A DNA stretch of 5,303 nt, taken from UBA1124 sp963933095 (GTDB taxonomy: Bacteria > Pseudomonadota > Gammaproteobacteria > Pseudomonadales > Cellvibrionaceae). Below the pieces are notes generated by a model, which made no database searches, had not been told where the DNA came from, and worked only from the letters and a program-made list of their open reading frames with translations. The position numbers and the translations under genes were made by a program. Location of the stretch: assembly GCA_963933095.1 (NCBI GenBank), contig CAWVSV010000117.1:1-5303 (forward strand). The letters are read 5' to 3'. Shown one piece after another: positions 1-5,303 of this stretch. Position 1 is the first letter of the stretch. Every line of letters starts with the position of its first letter.

Positions 1-185
1 TAGAAGAGGTGATGAAGGGTCGTACGACCTTGGTAGTGGCCCATCGTCTGTCTACCATTGAGATGGCCGACAAGATCGTAGTGATGGAACAAGGGCGAAT
101 AGTCGAACAGGGCAGCCATAAAGAATTACTGGCGCAGCAAGGCGCCTATGCGAAATTGCATTCGCTGCAGTTTACCGACAGCTAA
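1..185 (+). CDS. msbA: MsbA-type lipid A ABC exporter, C-terminal end only (partial)
   Basis: The reading frame enters from the left edge (first whole codon at 3) and ends at TAA 183-185, leaving 60 codons. The residues are the last part of an ABC ATPase domain. The H-loop (switch histidine) lies in the AHRLSTIE motif, with its His codon at 42-44. It is followed by the usual ADKIVVMEQGRIVEQGSHKELL tail pattern (key residues AD, G-I-E-G-H-ELL) and a YAKLHSLQF end. Walker A, the signature motif and the membrane domain lie outside the window. In the known family, MsbA is an inner-membrane homodimer that uses ATP to flip core-lipid A to the periplasmic leaflet. The ATPase tail alone does not prove MsbA over other half-size exporters. 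The gene symbol rests on hldE lying only 30 nt downstream and waaA nearby, a recognised LPS context. Confidence 0.8.
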   Translation, partial: EEVMKGRTTLVVAHRLSTIEMADKIVVMEQGRIVEQGSHKELLAQQGAYAKLHSLQFTDS

Positions 186-215
186 TAACATTAGAATTTA
201 CTTAACAGGACAGTT

Positions 216-1658
216 ATGAAACTGACAACTCCACGCTTCGACAAAGCTCAGGTTCTAGTTATTGGCGATGTCATGCTTGATCGCTACTGGCACGGGGGTA
301 CTTCACGTATATCGCCCGAGGCGCCGGTACCCGTAGTGAAAGTCAATCAGGTTGAAGACCGCCCTGGCGGCGCCGGCAATGTGGCGTTAAATATTGCCGC
401 GCTCGGCGGCGGCGCATCAATAGTGAGCGTGGTGGGTAACGATGAGGCGGCCGATGCCCTGCAAACACGTTTGCAGGCGGCGGGTATTCATACCGACTTT
501 CAGGTTTCTAGTGATAAGCCGACCATTACCAAACTGCGGGTGATCAGTCAGCATCAACAGCTGATTCGAGCCGATTTCGAAGAGGCCTTTACGGCGGATG
601 ACAGTCTCGATTTTATCGCCAAAGCTGAAAAGTTAGTGCCTCTCATGGGGGCGGTAATCCTGTCTGATTATGCTAAAGGTACTCTGCAAAATACCGAGGC
701 CTTAATTCAGATATGCCGAAAGCACAAAATACCGGTATTGGTTGACCCTAAAGGTACCGACTTTAGTCGCTATAAAGGCGCAACTTTATTGACGCCCAAC
801 TGGAGCGAATTCACCGCGATTGTCGGCGCCTGCCATAGTGAAAAGGAAATTGTAGATAAAGGCACCGTACTGATGCGTGAGCTTGAGTTACAAGCGCTGT
901 TAGTGACGCGTGGTGAACAGGGTATGAGCCTGTTGCGCCCGGGGCAGCCCGAGTTGCATTTACCGGCGCGCGCGCGAGAAGTATTTGATGTGACTGGTGC
1001 CGGCGATACCGTGATTTCGGTATTGGCAGCATCACTTGCTGCGGGCGAGCCGTTGCCGCAGTCTGTGGCATTGGCCAATATTGCCGCTAGTATTGTGGTT
1101 GCAAAGCTGGGTACCGCCGTGGTCAGTGCGCCAGAGCTGCGTCGCGCAGTGCAGTCGGAACAGGGTTCTGGGCGCGGTGTGGTGACTGAAGAGCAGCTGT
1201 TGATTGCATTGGATGACGCCCGCGCCATTGGTGAAAAAATTGTTTTTACCAATGGCTGCTTCGATATTATTCATGCCGGTCACGTCGGTTATTTAGCGGA
1301 TACGCGCAATCTCGGTGACCGACTGATTTTGGCCATTAACTCCGACGCCTCGGTGAAACGCTTAAAAGGCGAGGGCCGACCAATTAATACTGTTGATCGG
1401 CGTATGGCAGTGCTGGCCGGTTTAGAGGCCGTCGATTGGGTGCTTTACTATGATGATGACACCCCCGAGCGACTGTTGGCCATCATTAAGCCCGATGTTT
1501 TGGTGAAGGGCGGTGACTACACTGAAGACCAAGTGGTTGGTCACGAAATTGTCAGGGCTTATGGTGGCGATGTACAGGTGCTGAGTTTCTTCGATAATTG
1601 CTCAACCACCGCGATTGTGGAAAAGATTCAGCAGGATGCACTGAATACTAGCGGCTAA
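216..1658 (+). CDS. hldE: Bifunctional D-beta-D-heptose 7-phosphate kinase / D-beta-D-heptose 1-phosphate adenylyltransferase HldE
   Basis: This cytoplasmic enzyme carries out two steps of ADP-heptose synthesis for the LPS inner core. It phosphorylates heptose 7-phosphate at C1 and, after GmhB removes the 7-phosphate, transfers AMP from ATP to heptose 1-phosphate. The 480-aa length matches the usual two-domain protein (about 475 aa). Residues 1 to about 315 are a PfkB/ribokinase-type kinase with VIGDVMLDRYWHG at 15-27, GGAGNVALN at 51-59 and DVTGAGDT at 258-265, where Asp264 is the expected catalytic base. Residues about 340-475 are a nucleotidyltransferase domain with FTNGCFDIIHAGH at 344-356 (the HxGH motif is 353-356), KGGDY at 431-435 and the closing STTAIVEKIQ. 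The ATG has an AGGA ribosome site at 207-210. The short gap after the msbA-like gene, with no hairpin, suggests co-transcription. Its last 11 bp overlap the end of the opposing aldo/keto reductase gene. Both active sites look intact. Confidence 0.97.
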   Translation: MKLTTPRFDKAQVLVIGDVMLDRYWHGGTSRISPEAPVPVVKVNQVEDRPGGAGNVALNIAALGGGASIVSVVGNDEAADALQTRLQAAGIHTDFQVSSDKPTITKLRVISQHQQLIRADFEEAFTADDSLDFIAKAEKLVPLMGAVILSDYAKGTLQNTEALIQICRKHKIPVLVDPKGTDFSRYKGATLLTPNWSEFTAIVGACHSEKEIVDKGTVLMRELELQALLVTRGEQGMSLLRPGQPELHLPARAREVFDVTGAGDTVISVLAASLAAGEPLPQSVALANIAASIVVAKLGTAVVSAPELRRAVQSEQGSGRGVVTEEQLLIALDDARAIGEKIVFTNGCFDIIHAGHVGYLADTRNLGDRLILAINSDASVKRLKGEGRPINTVDRRMAVLAGLEAVDWVLYYDDDTPERLLAIIKPDVLVKGGDYTEDQVVGHEIVRAYGGDVQVLSFFDNCSTTAIVEKIQQDALNTSG

Positions 1659-2454
1659 TATTGAGCGCTTTAGCGGCTTTCTCGACATTATCGCGCAAGT
1701 GCTTGGGGTTAATAGTTCCCACTATGGCGCTGCTGACTCCAGTGTTGGCGAAAATAAAATCCATACTCGCTTGCACTGGGTCCTGTGTATTGCTGCCTGT
1801 GCAAATATGCCCCGACGCTAGAGCTTTCTTCAGCAATATCGCTTTGCCGTGTTCGCGGCAATAATCAATTACATCGGTTTCGTCACGGTAAGCGAGGTTG
1901 TGAGTGACCATCACGCAGTCCGATTTTTCGGCGGCCAGCAGTCCTCCCGCGACCGTTTTAGTCGACATACCAAAGGCGCGAATTAAGCCCTGCTGTTTAA
2001 TATCAGCCAACACATCTAGGGTGCCGTAGTGGTTGATTATGTCTAAATCATTGCCATTGGAGTGGACTAACACCATATCGATCATGTCGGTGTTGAGGCG
2101 CTTTAAACTGCGCTCGATACTAAAGCGTGTGTGTTCGGGACTGAAGTTAAAGCTGGAAGCGCCCGTTAATGGATCGAACTCCTCGCCTACTTTAGAGCAA
2201 ATTAACCAATTATTTCTCTGACCTTTTAATAATGCGCCCAGACGCTCTTCACTGTTGCCATAAGCGGGGGCGGTGTCGATTAAATTGATGCCGAGATCTT
2301 TTGCCAAGGCAATAAGATTTAATGCCTCTGTATCGTCGGGAATTTTAAAGCTATTGGGATATTTCACACCTTTATCGCGGCCGAGCTTCACTGTGCCAAG
2401 GCCTAATGGGCTGACCCACATATCGGTGTTAGCGAATTGTCGTTTGTTGAGCAT
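1648..2454 (-). CDS. Aldo/keto reductase of unknown substrate
   Basis: This is a 268-aa soluble protein of the aldo/keto reductase superfamily, members of which use NAD(P)H to reduce carbonyls or work in reverse. Numbered from the ATG at 2454, the full catalytic tetrad is visible: Asp60 and Tyr65 in IDTAPAYGNSEERLG, Lys88 in ICSKVG, and His131 in VLVHSNG. The C-terminal GTINPKHLRDNV (about 246-257) is the usual cofactor-phosphate loop. The length is typical of the compact bacterial members. I choose ATG 2454 over an in-frame TTG at 2475. The ATG forms a TAATG overlap with the upstream oxidoreductase stop, has AGAAGG 10 nt before it, and the conserved fold begins just after it; the TTG would add only seven residues. 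The gene is second in a two-gene minus-strand unit and is probably translationally coupled. Its TAG stop lies inside the end of hldE. The substrate cannot be read from the sequence, and a role in sugar or LPS metabolism is only positional inference. Confidence 0.9.
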   Translation of the reverse strand: MLNKRQFANTDMWVSPLGLGTVKLGRDKGVKYPNSFKIPDDTEALNLIALAKDLGINLIDTAPAYGNSEERLGALLKGQRNNWLICSKVGEEFDPLTGASSFNFSPEHTRFSIERSLKRLNTDMIDMVLVHSNGNDLDIINHYGTLDVLADIKQQGLIRAFGMSTKTVAGGLLAAEKSDCVMVTHNLAYRDETDVIDYCREHGKAILLKKALASGHICTGSNTQDPVQASMDFIFANTGVSSAIVGTINPKHLRDNVEKAAKALNISR

Positions 2455-3689
2455 TATTGAAACGCCTTCTGCCAAGGCGTCTTGGCAATTTCAGGTGTGG
2501 CTAGGTGGCGTAACGCGCGGCTATCAGTCTCAATGGACGGTTTAATACCGTCCCGCTCAAGATTATCGAGCACCTCATTGGCAAGGTTGGGTGCCAGCGT
2601 TAACTTAGTAGGCCAGGTGACTAAGACGTTACTGCAATCGGCGGTGTTGCCGGAAAAGGCTTTGTCGGGGCGCAGTAAATTTTTCTGTTGGGGCTCGGCG
2701 CGCTCAATCGGCAAAGCCGCCCACTCGGCTGTTGATAGATCCAGCCAGGGCATTAACTCGGTGAGTTCTTCTTGGGCACAGGCAATTACTTCTGCAGCGC
2801 TTTGCTGGGCGCCTTTTTCTGACAGACTGCCGCCCAAATACCAAACCCAGCTCTGCTTGCCTTCGGCGTCGACAAACGGATGGCTGGATATCGTCAGTCG
2901 CGGCGTTTTATCGGCACCCAGGCAGTGGCCATAAAACGGGTGAGGGTAGTCGAGTTTAACCATTACCTGCTGTAGCGGACGAATTTGCATGGTCGGGCCG
3001 TTGAGGCCCAGGTTTTGTAATAGTTCGGCATTGCCTTTACCGGCGGCAAAAATAAAACGCTGCGCCTCGACTCGAATAGTCTTGTCGCCCTGATCGATAA
3101 GTATATAGGCGCTGCCGTCGTCATTTTTTTGCAGGCGGGACTGCGACCAGTCGATTAGATGTGTCTGACCGCTACAGTTATCGACTAGAGCGGTAACGAC
3201 ACTGGGTACATCAAGCACTATATCAACCAGTTTGTAGAGATTACCGCTGAATTGTTTGTTTTGAAAAACTGCAGGACGATCTTTTTTGCTGACCTTATCG
3301 ACGCGGCCGCGAGTGGCCTTACTGGCAAAAAAAGTGGTCAGCTTGGAGCTAACACTGCCGCTGGACCACATATAAAAGTGATCGCTAAGGGTGCGGGCGC
3401 GGCTTAAGTCGACATCGCCTTTGCCTTCAAGGCAGGCGCGCCAGTGCGCTGGCATATCGGCGATGGCTTCGCTGGCACCACTCAAGGCACCACTGAGGCT
3501 GTATTTCATGCCGCCGTGAATCATTCCCTGTGAACCCACGGATTGATCTGAGCCCAGTGCTTTGGACTCGAATAAATGACAGTTAAAACCAGCACCGGCT
3601 GTTTTGGCAGATAAACGATTGAGCAGCCATAAACCAGCGATGCCGCCGCCAATAATAGCGATATCCAATTTTACAGTTACCTGACTCAT
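2454..3689 (-). CDS. FAD-dependent oxidoreductase (DAO / glycerol-3-phosphate dehydrogenase-like fold), unknown substrate
   Basis: This 411-aa flavoprotein opens with a dinucleotide-binding Rossmann motif, DIAIIGGGIAGLWLLNRL (GGGIAG at 14-19), followed by an acidic residue (Glu41) at the end of the second strand, where FAD ribose is normally held. SQGMIHGGMKY at 53-63 resembles the HGG-(L/M)-(R/K)-Y stretch near the flavin in glycerol-3-phosphate dehydrogenases and other DAO-family enzymes. FIFAAGKGN at 212-220 is the second FAD-contact strand. WPTKLTLAPNLANEV at 359-373 sits where the C-terminal FAD motif is expected. No signal peptide or membrane helix is evident, so it is probably cytoplasmic or peripheral to the membrane. 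The ATG at 3689 has a strong ribosome site (AGGAAGGG, 3698-3691), and the Rossmann strand starts at residue 9, so the N-terminus fits. It is the first gene of a unit with the aldo/keto reductase. Family placement is firm; the substrate and electron acceptor are unknown. Confidence 0.88.
   Translation of the reverse strand: MSQVTVKLDIAIIGGGIAGLWLLNRLSAKTAGAGFNCHLFESKALGSDQSVGSQGMIHGGMKYSLSGALSGASEAIADMPAHWRACLEGKGDVDLSRARTLSDHFYMWSSGSVSSKLTTFFASKATRGRVDKVSKKDRPAVFQNKQFSGNLYKLVDIVLDVPSVVTALVDNCSGQTHLIDWSQSRLQKNDDGSAYILIDQGDKTIRVEAQRFIFAAGKGNAELLQNLGLNGPTMQIRPLQQVMVKLDYPHPFYGHCLGADKTPRLTISSHPFVDAEGKQSWVWYLGGSLSEKGAQQSAAEVIACAQEELTELMPWLDLSTAEWAALPIERAEPQQKNLLRPDKAFSGNTADCSNVLVTWPTKLTLAPNLANEVLDNLERDGIKPSIETDSRALRHLATPEIAKTPWQKAFQ
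2465..2470 (-). promoter_or_regulatory. Ribosome binding site that supports the ATG start of the aldo/keto reductase
   Basis: On the minus strand AGAAGG lies inside the last codons of the FAD oxidoreductase, 10 nt before ATG 2454. Stop and start share a base (TAATG, 2456-2452), the usual arrangement for ribosome re-initiation. The spacing is slightly long, so re-initiation may matter more than this site. It favours the ATG over the TTG at 2475. Confidence 0.45.
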
Positions 3690-3848
3690 ACCCTTCCTGC
3701 TTTTATAGTCACTGAATACATCATTGCTGCCTATTTAGTGAACGCCGATGAAATACTGGGACGATACGTGAACAGCTTGGTATTTTTCAAGCTTCGACTG
3801 GCTTCGCTTGCGGTGATGCGTTCCTGCACCATATCCTCAGTTGCCATT

Positions 3849-3854
3849 ATTATA
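3849..3854 (-). promoter_or_regulatory. Candidate -10 element for the oxidoreductase / aldo-keto reductase unit
   Basis: The minus strand reads TATAAT exactly here, facing the FAD oxidoreductase. A start about 7 nt downstream, near 3842, would give a leader of roughly 150 nt. There is no good -35 at 16-18 nt spacing: CAGTTT falls at 17, and the better TTTACC falls at only 14. A perfect hexamer in AT-rich DNA can arise by chance, so support is limited. Confidence 0.3.
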
Positions 3855-3856
3855 AC
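3851..3856 (+). promoter_or_regulatory. Candidate -10 element for waaA
   Basis: TATAAC (5 of 6 matches to TATAAT) lies 62 nt before the GTG of waaA and would give a leader of about 55 nt. It overlaps the minus-strand TATAAT. No -35-like hexamer sits at the right distance. The alternative pair TTGCCA (3841-3846) and TTTAAT (3861-3866) has a spacer of only 14 nt. Some promoter in this stretch is likely; which hexamer is used is a guess. Confidence 0.22.
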
Positions 3857-3907
3857 GATTTTTAATGGGGTAAACTGCAGCGATATTTATTGCCCAATCC
3901 CCTCGCT

Positions 3908-3910
3908 GGA
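3908..3910 (+). promoter_or_regulatory. Ribosome binding site supporting the GTG start of waaA
   Basis: A short GGA (in CTGGAAATT) sits 8 nt before GTG 3919. It is a weak Shine-Dalgarno match. The GTG is still forced: the frame is closed upstream by TAA at 3871-3873, no ATG, GTG or TTG lies between, and the next in-frame Met is residue 66, past the catalytic glutamate. Confidence 0.4.
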
Positions 3911-3918
3911 AATTTATT

Positions 3919-5199
3919 GTGCGTCATTTTTATAGCTTTGTTTTTTACCTGTTACTGCCCCTCGTAGTGTTGCGCCTACTTTGGCGTGCCATCAAGGCAC
4001 CCGCTTATGCCAAGCGCTGGGCTGAACGTTTTGGTTTTATACCCAAGCTGGCCAATCAATCGCGTATCTGGCTACACGCGGTGTCGGTCGGTGAAACTTT
4101 GGCCGCCGTGCCGATGATAAAACAGCTATTGGCAGACTACCCAGCGCATCAGCTATTGATTACCACCACCACGCCGACAGGTTCCGAGCGGGTGCAGGCA
4201 CTATTTGGCAGTGAACCGCGTATCGAGCACTGCTACGCACCCTACGATTTACCGGATTGCCTGTATCGTTTCTTGACTCGAACTCGGCCCGATATATTGA
4301 TAGTGATGGAGACCGAACTCTGGCCCAACACCATCGCCGCCTGCCGCCAGCGTGGTATTGCCTCGATTGTTGCCAATGCGCGTTTATCGGCCAAATCGGC
4401 GCGCGGCTACCAGAAGTTTTCCGCCTTAACTAAGCCTATGCTGAAAAGCATTAGCTGTGTGGCGGCGCAAAATAGCGTCGACGGCGACCGTTTTGTTGAG
4501 CTGGGTCTGCCCAAATCGCAGTTAAGCGTGACCGGCAGTATTAAATTTGATCTGCACCTGCCCGAGTCATTGCGTGCCGAGGCCAAGGCGTTAAAGCTGC
4601 AGTGGAGCGGCGCGGACAAAAGGCAAATTTGGCTAGTTGCCAGTACCCACCCCGGTGAAGACGAGCAAGTACTTGAAGCCTTTACAGCCGTTCTCAAGGT
4701 TCAAGCCGATGCTTTGTTGGTGTTAGTGCCGCGCCATCCAGAGCGTTTCAACAGTATCTTCGATTTATGCCAAGCACGCGGTTTTAACACCGAGCGCCGT
4801 AGCCAGAGCGCCAGCCCGGATCAAAATACGCAAGTGTTTTTGGGCGATACTATGGGCGAATTACTGCTGTTTTTTGGCGCCTGTGATATTGCCTTTGTCG
4901 GTGGCTCGCTAGTGCCAGTCGGAGGGCATAATCTTATTGAGCCGGCCGCTTGGGCACTGCCGATTATAACGGGCCCCGCGCTATACAATTTTGCTGAGGT
5001 ATCGAGCTTGTTGGATGATGCAGGTGCCCTAAGTATCGCTAACAACAGCGATGAATTAGCGACCGCGGTTATAGCTCTGCTGCGCAGTCCCGCGCGCCGA
5101 GCAGAAATGGGATTAGCCGCTCAGCGAGTGGCTACCCAGAACCGCGGCGCATTGGCGCGGTTGTTGACGTTAATCGATAAAGATCTGAGCGCCGCTTAA
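3919..5199 (+). CDS. waaA: 3-deoxy-D-manno-octulosonic acid (Kdo) transferase WaaA, glycosyltransferase family 30
   Basis: WaaA transfers Kdo from CMP-Kdo to the lipid IVA precursor, the first sugar addition of LPS core assembly, at the cytoplasmic face of the inner membrane. The 426-aa length matches the family (E. coli about 425). Residues 5-22 form one hydrophobic N-terminal anchor. HAVSVGET at 53-60 carries the conserved catalytic Glu59. METELWPN is at 130-137, GSIKFD at 206-211, STHPGE at 242-247, PRHPERF at 271-277 and GDTMGEL at 309-315. The CMP-Kdo-binding stretch GGSLVPVGGHNLIEP is at 328-342. All family landmarks are present, so it should be active. Whether it adds one, two or more Kdo residues cannot be read from the sequence. 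The gene starts at GTG, diverges from the oxidoreductase unit and ends at TAA 5197-5199. No convincing terminator follows within the window. Confidence 0.97.
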   Translation: MRHFYSFVFYLLLPLVVLRLLWRAIKAPAYAKRWAERFGFIPKLANQSRIWLHAVSVGETLAAVPMIKQLLADYPAHQLLITTTTPTGSERVQALFGSEPRIEHCYAPYDLPDCLYRFLTRTRPDILIVMETELWPNTIAACRQRGIASIVANARLSAKSARGYQKFSALTKPMLKSISCVAAQNSVDGDRFVELGLPKSQLSVTGSIKFDLHLPESLRAEAKALKLQWSGADKRQIWLVASTHPGEDEQVLEAFTAVLKVQADALLVLVPRHPERFNSIFDLCQARGFNTERRSQSASPDQNTQVFLGDTMGELLLFFGACDIAFVGGSLVPVGGHNLIEPAAWALPIITGPALYNFAEVSSLLDDAGALSIANNSDELATAVIALLRSPARRAEMGLAAQRVATQNRGALARLLTLIDKDLSAA

Positions 5200-5303
5200 C
5201 CGTCAGATCGGGCCTTATCAGCCCTAACCAAAATGGCGGTAGTGGCGGTTAAATGAGTTTTATCGATGCTAGCGCTTTGATATCTCTTCATGTTGCTCTT
5301 TAA
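5200..5303. other. Flank downstream of waaA, no supported gene
   Basis: The plus strand offers only a 16-codon frame (ATG 5253 to TAA 5303) with no clear ribosome site. GGGC (5210-5213) and GCCC (5221-5224) could form a 4-bp stem, but no T-run follows, so it is not a credible terminator. On the minus strand a frame is open from the window edge to TAA at 5198-5196, at least 35 codons. It could be the C-terminal tail of a convergent gene, but a frame this short is often open by chance. Confidence 0.35.

Larger units (their letters stand above)
3690..3918. promoter_or_regulatory. Divergent intergenic region between the oxidoreductase unit and waaA
   Basis: This 229-bp spacer separates two start codons pointing away from each other, so it should hold the promoters of both units. 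The AT-rich core is 3847-3866. Nearer the oxidoreductase, 3778-3811 contains two copies of GCTTCG on the plus strand, and CAAGC and GCTTG arms separated by 13 nt, a weak inverted repeat at best. A minus-strand frame of 38 codons runs from ATG 3847 to TAG 3731, but no ribosome site precedes it. I see no recognised operator or riboswitch. Confidence 0.5.

Noticed and set aside
770..1283. Minus-strand open frames within hldE
   Set aside because: They are antisense to strongly conserved kinase sequence, have no family features and look like frame shadows of hldE.
1649..1678. TAGCGGCT repeated at 1649-1656 and 1671-1678
   Set aside because: Two copies of an 8-mer within coding sequence, with no flanking structure, are expected by chance and do not mark an attachment site or element end.
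2482..2934. Plus-strand 150-codon frame within the FAD oxidoreductase
   Set aside because: It lies antisense to a well-supported flavoprotein, shows no recognisable motif and is best explained as a shadow frame.
3738..3935. Plus-strand frame of 65 codons starting at GTG 3738, overlapping the waaA start
   Set aside because: There is no ribosome site and no recognisable domain, it overlaps the first codons of waaA in another frame, and it covers the likely promoter region.
5210..5224. Possible terminator hairpin after waaA (GGGC / GCCC)
   Set aside because: The stem is only 4 bp with a 7-nt loop and there is no T-run after it.
5253..5303. 16-codon frame ending exactly at the window edge
   Set aside because: It is too short, has no clear ribosome site, and the coincidence with the edge is expected about once in twenty windows.
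1..5303. Search for a mobile element, CRISPR array, tRNA, phage gene or defence system
   Set aside because: I found no transposase or integrase frame, regular repeat-spacer pattern, tRNA-like fold or defence-type domain. All long frames are accounted for by LPS genes and two metabolic enzymes.

Overview
The window looks like an ordinary chromosomal segment of a Gram-negative gammaproteobacterium of moderate GC, carrying lipopolysaccharide (LPS) inner-core and lipid A genes. The assignment to Gammaproteobacteria rests on the full-length bifunctional HldE (480 aa), the WaaA glycosyltransferase and the order msbA-hldE / aldo-keto reductase / FAD oxidoreductase / waaA. I recall that gene order from Pseudomonas-like genomes but could not check it here. 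No taxon-specific marker is present, so nothing finer than the class is justified.

Layout, left to right. Positions 1-185 (+) hold the C-terminal end of an MsbA-type ABC exporter. After a 30-nt gap comes hldE (216-1658, +), probably in the same transcript. Two genes follow on the opposite strand as a tight pair: an FAD-dependent oxidoreductase (2454-3689, -) and then an aldo/keto reductase (1648-2454, -). They are joined by a TAATG stop/start overlap, and the reductase runs tail-to-tail into hldE with an 11-bp overlap. A 229-bp divergent spacer (3690-3918) separates this pair from waaA (3919-5199, +), which starts at GTG. The last 104 bases (5200-5303) hold no gene I can support, although one minus-strand frame stays open to the window edge and could be the tail of a convergent gene.

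How the genes fit together: HldE makes the activated heptose precursor for the inner core, WaaA adds Kdo to lipid A at the cytoplasmic face of the inner membrane, and MsbA flips the finished core-lipid A across that membrane. The two oxidoreductases have intact cofactor and catalytic motifs but no recognisable substrate. Their position among LPS genes is suggestive only.

I see no mobile element, CRISPR array, tRNA, rRNA, phage gene or clear intrinsic terminator. I also see no convincing previously undescribed system. The parts most worth a second look are the oxidoreductase pair of unknown substrate, and the divergent spacer with overlapping -10-like elements and a 38-codon minus-strand frame.
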